Made by a program: the position numbers and the translations under genes. 64,000 nt of DNA from Piscinibacter sp047602365. Its GTDB lineage: Bacteria; Pseudomonadota; Gammaproteobacteria; Burkholderiales; Burkholderiaceae_C. Position 1 is the first letter of the stretch, and each line of letters starts with the position of its first letter. The stretch is taken from positions 1,798,001 through 1,862,000 of the forward strand of contig JASGHM010000002.1 of the NCBI GenBank assembly GCA_047602365.1, read 5' to 3'. The notes below the pieces were generated by a model. The model did no database searches. It was given only the letters and a program-made list of their open reading frames with translations, and was not told the origin of the DNA. This document shows positions 26,744 through 34,676 of this stretch, one piece after another.

Positions 26744-28303
26744 ATGTCCCAATCTGCCGAGAAGATCCTCGACCACGAACTGCTGTTCCGCGAGCCGGAG
26801 TACCAGAAGCTCTTCGCCGACAAGAAGGCGAACTTCGAGTTCAACCATCCGGACGCCAGGATCGCCGAGATCCGCGACTGGACCAAGAGCAAGGAGTACA
26901 AGGACAAGAACTTCGCCCGCGAGGCGCTGACGGTCAACCCGGCCAAGGCCTGCCAGCCGCTGGGCGCGGTCTACGTCGCCAACGGCTTCCACAAGACGCT
27001 GAGCTTCGTGCACGGCTCGCAAGGCTGCGTGGCCTACTACCGTTCGCACTTCAGCCGCCACTTCAAGGAGCCGACCTCCTGCGTCAGCTCGTCGATGACG
27101 GAAGACGCGGCGGTGTTCGGCGGCTTGAACAACATGGTCGACGGCCTGGCCAACGCCTACAGCCTGTACAAGCCGGAGATGATCGCCGTCAGCACCACCT
27201 GCATGGCGGAGGTGATCGGCGACGACCTGAATGCCTTCATCAAGACGGCCAAGGAGAAGGGCAGCGTGCCGGCCGAGTACGACGTGCCGTTCGCGCACAC
27301 GCCGGCCTTCGTCGGCAGCCACGTCACCGGCTATGACAACGCGCTGCTCGGCGTGCTGCAGCACTTCTGGGACGGCAAGAGCAAGACCGTCGATCCGCTG
27401 GTGCGCGTGCCCGACGAGAGCATCAACTTCATCGGCGGCTTCGACGGCTTCGTGGTCGGCAACATGAAGGAGATCAAGCGCATCTTCGACCTGTTCGGCG
27501 CGAAGGTGAACGTCCTGTGCGACCCCTCGGAGACCTGGAACACACCCACCGACGGCGAGTTCCGCATGTACGAGGGCGGCACCACGAAGGAAACCGTGAT
27601 CGCGGCGCTGAACGCCAAGGCCACCATCGTCTTCCAGGAGTACTGCTGCGAGAAGACCTCCAAGTACCTCGCCGAGAAGGGCCAGGAGGTGGTGGTGCTC
27701 AACGCGCCGGTGGGCGTGGCCGGCACCGACCGTTTCATCATGGCGGTCGCGCGCCTGACCGGCCTGCCGGTGCCCGAGCAGCTGAAGAAGGAGCGCGGCC
27801 AGCTGGTCGACGCGATGGCCGACAGCCAGGCGCACCTGCACGGCAAGCGCTACGCGCTGTACGGCGACCCCGACCAGATGCTCGGCTACGCCGAGTTCCT
27901 GCTCGAGCTGGGTGCCGAGCCGGCGCACGTGCTGGCCACCAACGGCAACGACGAATGGGCCGGCAAGCTCGCTGCGCTGTTCGCGAGCTCGCCCTACGGT
28001 GCCAACTGCAAGGCCTACCCGAAGCGTGACCTGTGGCACCTGCGCTCGCTGCTGTTCACCGAGCCGGTGGACTTCCTGATCGGCAACACCTACGGCAAGT
28101 ACCTCGAGCGCGACACCGGCGCACCGCTGATCCGCGCGGTGTTCCCGATCTTCGACCGCCACCACTACCACCGCTTCGCCACCTGGGGTTACAACGGCGC
28201 GCTGTGGCTGCTGACGATGTTCCTCGACGAGTTCTTCGAGACCCTGGACGCGAACACCATCGTGCCGGGCAAGACCGACTACTCGTACGACATCATCCGC
28301 TAG
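26744..28303 (+). CDS. nifK: Nitrogenase MoFe protein beta chain NifK
   Basis: A 519-residue beta subunit. P-cluster ligands are seen in NPAKACQPLGAVY, HGSQGCVAYYRSHF and STTCMAEVIGDDL, and the N-terminal extension contacts NifD. Ends normally with NTIVPGKTDYSYDIIR. It starts 15 bp after nifD with an AGGAG Shine-Dalgarno. Two small unknown genes follow closely and are probably co-transcribed. Confidence 0.99.
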   Translation: MSQSAEKILDHELLFREPEYQKLFADKKANFEFNHPDARIAEIRDWTKSKEYKDKNFAREALTVNPAKACQPLGAVYVANGFHKTLSFVHGSQGCVAYYRSHFSRHFKEPTSCVSSSMTEDAAVFGGLNNMVDGLANAYSLYKPEMIAVSTTCMAEVIGDDLNAFIKTAKEKGSVPAEYDVPFAHTPAFVGSHVTGYDNALLGVLQHFWDGKSKTVDPLVRVPDESINFIGGFDGFVVGNMKEIKRIFDLFGAKVNVLCDPSETWNTPTDGEFRMYEGGTTKETVIAALNAKATIVFQEYCCEKTSKYLAEKGQEVVVLNAPVGVAGTDRFIMAVARLTGLPVPEQLKKERGQLVDAMADSQAHLHGKRYALYGDPDQMLGYAEFLLELGAEPAHVLATNGNDEWAGKLAALFASSPYGANCKAYPKRDLWHLRSLLFTEPVDFLIGNTYGKYLERDTGAPLIRAVFPIFDRHHYHRFATWGYNGALWLLTMFLDEFFETLDANTIVPGKTDYSYDIIR

Positions 28304-28305
28304 CC

Positions 28306-28623
28306 ATGAGCACGGTGCTCGTCCGGGTCACGCACGACGGCCGGCGTGTCGAGGTGATCGGCCGCCATGTCTGCCTCGATGGCCGGCCGGAGGCGGACGA
28401 GGTCGTGGTGCTCGACGAGCACCCGAACCGCGCGGCCATCCTGAGGGCGGTGCCGCTGGCCACCCACGTGGCCGGGCGGCTGCCGCTGACGCTGGCCGAG
28501 GCCTCGGTGGCGCAGGCGGCGCTGCGCCGTGCGCAGGACCGCTTCGATGGCTCGTTCGCGGCCACGCAGGAGCGGCTGCGCCAGGTCGTCTGGCGCAAGT
28601 CGATCGGTGACGGCGTCGAGTGA
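28306..28623 (+). CDS. Small unknown protein downstream of nifK
   Basis: A 105-residue soluble protein beginning two bases after the nifK stop, so it is part of the nifHDK operon. It has a beta-rich N-terminus (STVLVRVTHDGRRVEVIGRH) and a helical C-terminus (AQAALRRAQDRFDGSFAATQ, ERLRQVVWRKS). I do not recognise the family; it is neither nifT nor nifY. Expected to be nitrogen-fixation-regulated. Confidence 0.6.
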   Translation: MSTVLVRVTHDGRRVEVIGRHVCLDGRPEADEVVVLDEHPNRAAILRAVPLATHVAGRLPLTLAEASVAQAALRRAQDRFDGSFAATQERLRQVVWRKSIGDGVE

Positions 28624-28630
28624 GGCCGCG

Positions 28631-28897
28631 ATGATCCACGTGCTCGAGCTGCCACCCGACGCACCGCCACGGGTCTGGTTCGCCTTCGACGCCGACGACC
28701 TGCTGCGCAAGCTCGACGGCAGCGAGGCGGGAGCGTTGCACGCGATCGGGCGCTGCCGCGTGTTCGCCGACGAAGCGGCGGCACTGGCCGCCTTCGAGCG
28801 CGCCGACGACCCGAGCTGGCAGGGTGAGGGTTGGCGCGCACGCTGGGCACTGCGCGACCAGCTGGTCGCGCTCGAGGTGCTGGCCGACGACCTCTAG
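28631..28897 (+). CDS. Small unknown protein, nifHDK operon end
   Basis: An 88-residue protein seven bases after the previous stop: MIHVLELPPDAPPRVWFAFD, ADDLLRKLDGSEAGALHAIG, then a helical tail with a Trp pair. No motif recognised. By position it belongs to the nifHDK transcript; function unknown. Confidence 0.55.
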   Translation: MIHVLELPPDAPPRVWFAFDADDLLRKLDGSEAGALHAIGRCRVFADEAAALAAFERADDPSWQGEGWRARWALRDQLVALEVLADDL

Positions 28898-29053
28898 CGC
28901 ACTGGGGAAGCGCCCTACCGGCATGCCGCAACCGGGGGGTGACGCGTCGGCCGCCGATTGACTTTCATCGGGGGCAGGCAGAGAGTGCCTGCGTCGGCCG
29001 TCTGTGCTCGGCCGGATCGATGCGCAGCGCACCGGGCCGACGAGGAGGCAGCC

Positions 29054-31336
29054 ATGCGCCCGATCGACGTCCTGCGGCACCTGCTTGCCGCTGTCCTGGT
29101 CGTGACGATTGCCGCGTGCGGCGGCGGTTCAGACGAGGACGGCGACGATCGTGCCGACGTGCTGCCGGCGGTGACCGCCGACGACGGCACGGCCCCGCGC
29201 CAGACGGTCGAGGCGGCGATCGCCGCGGCGCTGGCCGCCGGCCAGATCGACGCCGAGGCGGCGCTGGTGAACCGTGTCTTCGCGCTGGCCGGCGATCCGC
29301 GCCTGCCCGAGCGCTTCCGCGCCGCTGCCGGCGGCAGCGACGCGGTCGACGAGGTCGACGGCAACGCGGTGATCGCCGATCTGCGCACGGCCTGGGACGG
29401 CCTGTCGGCGCCGACGCGCGCCGTGCTGGCGCCGTTCGTGCAGCGGCCGTCGGCGGCGGCCGCCTGGGTCGGCGACGGCAGCGCAGTCGATGCACGCGCG
29501 CAGGCCGCCGCCGTCGCGCGGCCGACCTGTGCCGCCGGCACGACCTGGGCCAGCCTGGCCACCAGCGTCGCCAAGGTGCGCGTCTGGTACGACAGGACAC
29601 GCGCCGCCGACCTGACGCAGGCACGCGCCATCGTCGCGGCGTTCGACACGAAGATCTGGCCGACGCTGATCACCGGCCTCGGCTTCAAGGCGCCGCTGTC
29701 CGACCTGGCGCTGGCCTGCGACGGCGGCGATTCGCGGCTGGACCTCTACATCGTCGCCGGCCTGGGTGCACGCGGCGCGACCTATCCGGAATCGGCGTCG
29801 ACGCGGCAGAGCAGCAGCTTCGTCGTCGTGCGCAGCGGCCTGTCGGGCACGGCGCTGCAGTACGAACTGGCGCACCAGTTCATGCACGCGGTGATGTGGT
29901 CGTACCTGATGGCGGCCGACCAGCTCAGCTACGGCTGGATGCGCAACGCGCTGGCCAACTGGTCGGTCGAGGCGGTCTACCCCGGCAACAGCACGCTGCT
30001 GGCCGACGCGAGCTGCCACATGAACTCGAACTTCCTGTCGATCACCAGCCGCGCCACTGGCGCCTGCTCGGCGAGCACGACGCGCACGCGCGATTACGGC
30101 GCCTACCTGCTGTACCAGTACATCGGCCGCACCAGCGGCAACACCACGGTGCGCCAGCTGCTCGTCGCGACGGCGACGGCGACGACCGCGCTCGACGCGA
30201 TCGAGGCGACGCTGGCCGGCGGGCTGCGCAGCCTGTGGCCCAAGTACGCGAAGACGCTGTGGAACCAGCTGCCGGTGACCAGCACCGGGCGGCCCGCATT
30301 CTTCAACTGGGACGGCCTGACCAGCGTGCCGGTGTTCGCGCCCGACCACCCGACGCCGGTGAACGCCAATCTGGGCGGCGTGGCCGAGGCTTCGACCAGC
30401 CTGTCGCGCACGGTGGCGAACGTGTCGACGCGCTACTACCGCTTCACCTTCAGCGACGTGGCGTCGCGCTCGCTGATGTTCCGCAACACCTTCTACCCGC
30501 TCTACAAGGCCGGCAAGAAGGTCACGGTGCAGGCGCTGTGGCGCCCGGCCGGCGGCACCTGGGTCGAGGAGACCTGGACCGCCAAGGAATGGATAGGCTT
30601 CTGCCGCGACGTCAAGGCGCAGCGACTCGCCGAACTGGTCGTCATCGTCGCCAGCGCCGAGGTCGGCAGCGTGACCCAGGTGGTCGGCACGATCTCGCCG
30701 ACCCTGAAGCGCAACAACATCGGCTGCTGGGGCTTCAGCGGCAGCGCCAAGCGCACCGACCGCAATGGCTCGTGGTCGTCGGGCACGATCACGCTGAACT
30801 CGACGCTGCTGTTCGACTACAAGCCCAACGGCCTGGCCTCGCTGCAGTACAACGACGCGGCGACCGGGCGGCTGCGCGTGCCGATCGCCGCGCCGCTGTT
30901 CCGCCGCGCCACCTGGGCGCTCAACGAGGCCTATGCCGAGAGCGGCTGCAGCTACCAGCTGGCGGCCTCGGGCACCGACACCACGATCGTGCTCGGCGGG
31001 CTGGGCTTCGGCAGCATCGTCATCAACAACTTCGCCGAATCGCTGCCGGCCAACCTGCGCGTGGAGCAGCAGGGCGTGGTCGGCACGGTGCGCGGCGCCT
31101 ACAGCATCAATGCCGGCTCGCAGCGCTTCGGCCTGCCCGGCACGGTCACCGGGCCGCAGCCGGACTGCGGCACGCGCTACGCGTCGGCGACGGGCATGTT
31201 CGACCTGACCAACATCACGCCTGCCGGCGCACCGGTGATCCAGCTCGACGGCCACCTGAAGGGCAGCTACATCGCCAGCTCGAGCCCCGACTCGGTGGTG
31301 TTCAGCTGGGACCTGGCGCCGCTGCGCGAGCCCTGA
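29054..31336 (+). CDS. Large lipoprotein with degenerate metallopeptidase-like motif
   Basis: A 760-residue protein with lipoprotein signal (LLAAVLVVTIAACGGGSD). A central segment YELAHQFMHAVMW sits where HExxH peptidases carry the zinc helix, but the motif is degenerate (ELAHQFMH rather than HExxH). Later parts are beta-rich with paired cysteines (SCHMNS, GACSAS, FCRDV, GCWGF, GCSYQ, DCGTRY). I do not recognise the family beyond this. GAGGAGG precedes the ATG. It is not obviously connected to nitrogen fixation although it sits between nifHDK and nifE. Confidence 0.65.
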   Translation: MRPIDVLRHLLAAVLVVTIAACGGGSDEDGDDRADVLPAVTADDGTAPRQTVEAAIAAALAAGQIDAEAALVNRVFALAGDPRLPERFRAAAGGSDAVDEVDGNAVIADLRTAWDGLSAPTRAVLAPFVQRPSAAAAWVGDGSAVDARAQAAAVARPTCAAGTTWASLATSVAKVRVWYDRTRAADLTQARAIVAAFDTKIWPTLITGLGFKAPLSDLALACDGGDSRLDLYIVAGLGARGATYPESASTRQSSSFVVVRSGLSGTALQYELAHQFMHAVMWSYLMAADQLSYGWMRNALANWSVEAVYPGNSTLLADASCHMNSNFLSITSRATGACSASTTRTRDYGAYLLYQYIGRTSGNTTVRQLLVATATATTALDAIEATLAGGLRSLWPKYAKTLWNQLPVTSTGRPAFFNWDGLTSVPVFAPDHPTPVNANLGGVAEASTSLSRTVANVSTRYYRFTFSDVASRSLMFRNTFYPLYKAGKKVTVQALWRPAGGTWVEETWTAKEWIGFCRDVKAQRLAELVVIVASAEVGSVTQVVGTISPTLKRNNIGCWGFSGSAKRTDRNGSWSSGTITLNSTLLFDYKPNGLASLQYNDAATGRLRVPIAAPLFRRATWALNEAYAESGCSYQLAASGTDTTIVLGGLGFGSIVINNFAESLPANLRVEQQGVVGTVRGAYSINAGSQRFGLPGTVTGPQPDCGTRYASATGMFDLTNITPAGAPVIQLDGHLKGSYIASSSPDSVVFSWDLAPLREP

Positions 31337-31354
31337 GGCCGCGAACGTCGGTTT

Positions 31355-31370
31355 TGTCGCAATCCCGCCA
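31355..31370 (+). promoter_or_regulatory. NifA activator site of nifE (one mismatch)
   Basis: TGTCGCAATCCCGCCA is TGT-N10-CCA, one base from consensus. It shares TTGTCGCAA with the nifB site and lies 83 bp before the promoter. Confidence 0.5.
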
Positions 31371-31396
31371 TCGCCGGCGCCGCCGGCGATGCGCGC

Positions 31397-31409
31397 CAGG
31401 TGCTTGATT
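31397..31409. promoter_or_regulatory. Putative IHF site, nifE promoter
   Basis: CAGGTGCTTGATT matches 12 of 13 consensus positions for IHF on the opposite strand and lies between the NifA-like site and the sigma-54 promoter. Confidence 0.5.
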
Positions 31410-31437
31410 TCATGCGGCTTCCCGCGCGCCGGCACGA

Positions 31438-31453
31438 TGGCACCGATCCTGCA
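31438..31453 (+). promoter_or_regulatory. Sigma-54 (-24/-12) promoter of nifE
   Basis: TGGCACCGATCCTGCA has TGGCAC and CTGC with GG (31439) and GC (31451) correctly spaced, 33 bp before the nifE ATG. Confidence 0.85.
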
Positions 31454-31485
31454 ATGCAGCCTGCCAATTGCATCGGGAGGCCCGC

Positions 31486-32892
31486 ATGTCCGCATCGCTG
31501 AACGCCAAGATTGCCCAGGTCTTCGACGAGCCGGGCTGCGACGTCAACCAGAAGAAGTCGGACAAGGAACGCAAGAAGGGCTGCACCAAGCAGCTCACGC
31601 CCGGCGCCGCCGCCGGCGGCTGCGCCTTCGACGGCGCCAAGATCGCGCTGCAGCCCATCGTCGACGTGGCGCACCTGGTGCACGGGCCGATCGCCTGCGA
31701 GGGCAACAGCTGGGACAACCGGCACAGCGCCTCGTCGGGGCCGCAGACCTACCGCAGCGGCCTGACCACCGACATCAACGAGTTCGACGTCGTCTACGGC
31801 GGCGAGAAGCGCCTGTTCAAGGCGATCCGCGAGATCGTCGAGAAGGTGAACCCGCCGGCGGTGTTCGTCTACCAGACCTGCGTGACCGCGATGATCGGCG
31901 ACGACGTCGAGGCGGTCTGCAAGCGTGCCGCGGAGAAGTTCGGCACGCCGGTGATCCCGGTCAACTCGCCCGGCTTCGCGGGGCCGAAGAACCTGGGCAA
32001 CAAGCTCGGCGCCGAGGCGCTGCTCGACCACGTTATCGGCACGCTCGAGCCGGAAGTCACCACGCCGTACGACATCAACATCATCGGCGAGTACAACCTG
32101 TCGGGCGAACTGTGGCAGGTCAAGCCGCTGCTCGACGCGCTGGGCGTGCGCGTGCAGTCGTGCATCTCCGGCGACGGCCGCTACCGCGAGATCGCCGCGG
32201 CGCACCGGGCGCGCGCCAACATGATGGTGTGCAGCAAGTCGATGATCAACGTCGCCACGCGCATGCAGCAGCGCTGGGGCATCCCGTACTTCGAGGGCTC
32301 GTTCTACGGCATCAGCGACATGAGCAACACGCTGCGCGAGATCGCCCGGCTGCTGGTCGAGCGCGGCGCGGGTGCCGACCTGGTCGAGCGCACCGAGGCG
32401 CTGATCGGCGTCGAGGAGGCACGCGCCTGGGAGCGCATCCGCGCCTACCGCGAGCGACTGGCCGGCAAGAAGGTGCTGCTGATCACCGGCGGGGTGAAGA
32501 GCTGGTCGGTGGTCTCGGCGTTGCAGGAAGCCGGGCTCGAGGTGGTCGGCACCAGCATCAAGAAAAGCACGAAGGAAGACAAGGAAAAGATCAAGGAGAT
32601 CATGGGTGACGACGCGCACATGATCGATGATTTTTCTCCGCGGGAGATGTACGCGATGCTCAGAGATGCGAAGGCGGACATCATGCTCAGCGGCGGGCGC
32701 AGCCAGTTCGTCGCGCTGAAGGCGCGCATGCCCTGGATGGACATCAACCAGGAGCGCCACCACGCCTTCGCCGGCTACGAAGGCATGGTGACGATGGTCG
32801 AGGAGATCCACAAGGCGCTGTTCAACCCGGTGTGGCGCGAGGTGCGCACGCTGCCGCCCTGGGAGCGCGAGGACGCGTTGCTGAGCGCCTGA
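31486..32892 (+). CDS. nifE: Nitrogenase MoFe cofactor scaffold protein NifE
   Basis: A 468-residue NifD homologue; with NifN it forms the scaffold on which NifB-co is converted to FeMo-co. Signature segments: GGCAFDGAKIALQPIVDVAH, HGPIACEGNSWDNRH, YQTCVTAMIGDD, and NMMVCSKSMINVATRMQQRW. A GGGAGG Shine-Dalgarno precedes the ATG. Unusually, nifN is not next: a chemoreceptor gene lies between, and nifN has its own promoter. Confidence 0.97.
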   Translation: MSASLNAKIAQVFDEPGCDVNQKKSDKERKKGCTKQLTPGAAAGGCAFDGAKIALQPIVDVAHLVHGPIACEGNSWDNRHSASSGPQTYRSGLTTDINEFDVVYGGEKRLFKAIREIVEKVNPPAVFVYQTCVTAMIGDDVEAVCKRAAEKFGTPVIPVNSPGFAGPKNLGNKLGAEALLDHVIGTLEPEVTTPYDINIIGEYNLSGELWQVKPLLDALGVRVQSCISGDGRYREIAAAHRARANMMVCSKSMINVATRMQQRWGIPYFEGSFYGISDMSNTLREIARLLVERGAGADLVERTEALIGVEEARAWERIRAYRERLAGKKVLLITGGVKSWSVVSALQEAGLEVVGTSIKKSTKEDKEKIKEIMGDDAHMIDDFSPREMYAMLRDAKADIMLSGGRSQFVALKARMPWMDINQERHHAFAGYEGMVTMVEEIHKALFNPVWREVRTLPPWEREDALLSA

Positions 32893-32919
32893 ACACGCCG
32901 GACCTCGCGCGTTGTGTGT

Positions 32920-32937
32920 CCGCACCCTTCAGTGCGG
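32920..32937 (+). terminator. Hairpin after nifE
   Basis: CCGCAC and GTGCGG pair around six bases, 27 bp after the nifE stop. No T run; probable weak terminator or processing site. Confidence 0.35.
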
Positions 32938-32947
32938 CAGCTGCGTG

Positions 32948-32973
32948 CCGATGAAGCCTCGGTCTTTCATCGG
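32948..32973. other. Dyad upstream of chemoreceptor gene
   Basis: CCGATGAA and TTCATCGG form a perfect 8-bp inverted repeat with a ten-base loop, 15 bp before the chemoreceptor ATG. It could be a hairpin in the leader or an operator. Confidence 0.35.
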
Positions 32974-32987
32974 CTCCCGGAACCATC

Positions 32988-34526
32988 ATGTTCACATCGC
33001 TCCGCATCGGCGAACGCCTCGCCCTCGTCTTCGGCATCGTCATCGCGCTCATGGGCGTGATCCTCGCCTTCACGCTCGTCCAGACCTTCAGTGCCCAGTC
33101 GCGCATCGACGAGATGGTCGTCGAGCAGGCCGAGCGCCTGGCGCTGGCGCGCGAGTGGAAGGAGAACATCGCCGTCAACTCGCAGCGTGCGCTGGCCATG
33201 GGGCTGTCCAGCGACGCCTCGCTGGGCGGGCATTTCGCCGACAAGATCAAGGCCGTGACCGCGCGCACGACCGAGATCCAGAAGCGCTACGCCGAGATCG
33301 AGACCACGCCCGAAGGCCGCGCCGGCCAGGACAAGCTGGCCGACGTGCGCCAGCGCTACCTCGCGCAGCGCGAGGCGCTGTTCAAGGCACGCGGCGACGC
33401 CGCCCGCGTCGCCGCCGAGGGGGAGACCTTCAAGCGCATCTCCGACGAGTACAACGGCGTCGCCTCCGAGGTCGTCGACTTCCAGGTCAAGCGCCAGGCG
33501 CAGACCGCCGAGGCGGTGGTCGCCGGCATGAGCCACATCCGCTGGGTGGCCGCCGGCGTCACCTTCGCGAGCATCGTGCTCGCCGCGGTGCTCGGCTGGC
33601 GCGTCGCGCGCAGCGTCGCGCAGCCGTTGCAGGCGCTACGCCGCACCGCGCAGCGTGTTGCCGAGGGCGACCTGACCGAGACGCTGTCCACCACGCCCGG
33701 CCGCGCCGAGACCGTGCTGCTGGCCAACGACATCGCCGCGATGCAGGCCGCGCTGCGTGCCCTGGTGGCCCAGGTGCGCGACTCGACCGATTCGATCGAG
33801 ACCGCGAGCCGCGAGGTCGCCTCCGGCAACGCCGACCTCAGCGCGCGCACCGAGAGCACCGCCTCCAGCCTGCAGGAGACGGCCAGCGCGATGCACCAGA
33901 TCACCGGCAACGTGCGCCAGAGCGCCGACGCGGCCCGCACCGCGAACGGCCTGGCGCAGACGGCGGCCGACGTGGCGCGCCGCGGCGGCAGCGTGGTGCA
34001 GCAGGTCGTGCAGACGATGGACGAGATCAATGCGTCCAGCCGCAAGATCGCCGACATCATCGGCGTGATCGACGGCATCGCCTTCCAGACCAACATCCTG
34101 GCGCTGAACGCGGCGGTGGAAGCCGCGCGCGCCGGCGAACAGGGCCGCGGCTTCGCGGTGGTCGCCGGTGAGGTGCGCAACCTCGCGCAGCGCAGCGCCG
34201 AGGCGGCCAAGGAGATCAAGGGGCTGATCGGCAACTCGGTCGAGCGTGTCGACAGCGGCGCCGCGCTGGTCGGCCAGGCCGGCCAGACCATGGACGAGAT
34301 CGTCAGCTCGGTGCAGCGTGTCACCGACGTGGTCAACGAGATCAGCGTCGCCGCGGCCGAACAGAGCGACGGCCTCGGCGGCGTCAACGGCGCGGTCGCG
34401 CAGATCGAGCAGTCGACGCAGCAGAACGCCGCGCTGGTCGAGCAGTCGGCGGCCGCGGCCGCCAGCCTGCGTGAACAGGCGCAGCGGCTGACCACCGTCG
34501 TCGCCGGCTTCCGCCTCGCGCATTGA
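32988..34526 (+). CDS. Methyl-accepting chemotaxis protein
   Basis: A 512-residue chemoreceptor. Transmembrane helix 1 at about 11-31 (LALVFGIVIALMGVILAFTL), a periplasmic four-helix-bundle (4HB_MCP-like) domain to about 180, transmembrane helix 2 (WVAAGVTFASIVLAAVLGW), HAMP, and the cytoplasmic signalling hairpin tip IIGVIDGIAFQTNILALNAA. No C-terminal CheR-binding pentapeptide. The ligand is unknown. It interrupts the usual nifE-nifN pairing; read-through from the nifE promoter could make its expression nif-dependent (inference). Confidence 0.93.
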   Translation: MFTSLRIGERLALVFGIVIALMGVILAFTLVQTFSAQSRIDEMVVEQAERLALAREWKENIAVNSQRALAMGLSSDASLGGHFADKIKAVTARTTEIQKRYAEIETTPEGRAGQDKLADVRQRYLAQREALFKARGDAARVAAEGETFKRISDEYNGVASEVVDFQVKRQAQTAEAVVAGMSHIRWVAAGVTFASIVLAAVLGWRVARSVAQPLQALRRTAQRVAEGDLTETLSTTPGRAETVLLANDIAAMQAALRALVAQVRDSTDSIETASREVASGNADLSARTESTASSLQETASAMHQITGNVRQSADAARTANGLAQTAADVARRGGSVVQQVVQTMDEINASSRKIADIIGVIDGIAFQTNILALNAAVEAARAGEQGRGFAVVAGEVRNLAQRSAEAAKEIKGLIGNSVERVDSGAALVGQAGQTMDEIVSSVQRVTDVVNEISVAAAEQSDGLGGVNGAVAQIEQSTQQNAALVEQSAAAAASLREQAQRLTTVVAGFRLAH

Positions 34527-34568
34527 GGGTTCGCCGGGCGGCGACTGCGTCGCGCCGGGCGTCGCGAT

Positions 34569-34584
34569 TGTCGTAAAGCACACG
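34569..34584 (+). promoter_or_regulatory. NifA activator site of nifN (one mismatch)
   Basis: TGTCGTAAAGCACACG is TGT-N10-ACG, one base off consensus, 44 bp before the -24 element. Confidence 0.5.
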
Positions 34585-34598
34585 CGCCGCGGGCCGCG

Positions 34599-34611
34599 CA
34601 AGTGCTTGATC
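34599..34611. promoter_or_regulatory. Putative IHF site, nifN promoter
   Basis: CAAGTGCTTGATC matches 12 of 13 IHF consensus positions (opposite strand). The same 13 bases occur before iscS at 46248. Confidence 0.55.
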
Positions 34612-34627
34612 TGCAAGGCTTCGCGCC

Positions 34628-34643
34628 TGGCATCGTTCGTGCA
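34628..34643 (+). promoter_or_regulatory. Sigma-54 (-24/-12) promoter of nifN
   Basis: TGGCATCGTTCGTGCA has GG (34629) and GC (34641) at the right spacing. It lies inside the upstream extension of the nifN frame, so the ATG at 34677 must be the start. Confidence 0.8.
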
Positions 34644-34676
34644 GAACACGGGGCACCCCAGCCGGAGCGTCGCCCC

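Noticed and set aside
25088..28171. Very long open frame on the minus strand opposite nifHDK (1027 codons).
   Set aside because: It is the antisense shadow of nifD and nifK in GC-rich DNA: composition is Val/Ala/Arg/Asp-rich with no family features.
29870..29900. Reading YELAHQFMHA as an active zinc metallopeptidase site.
   Set aside because: The HExxH pattern is not met, so catalytic function was not claimed.
28831..31407. 858-codon plus-strand frame overlapping the lipoprotein gene.
   Set aside because: Arg/Ala-rich frame-shifted shadow; the lipoprotein frame has a signal peptide, Shine-Dalgarno and normal composition.
34602..34676. Upstream extension of the nifN frame.
   Set aside because: It contains the sigma-54 promoter itself and cannot be transcribed from it.
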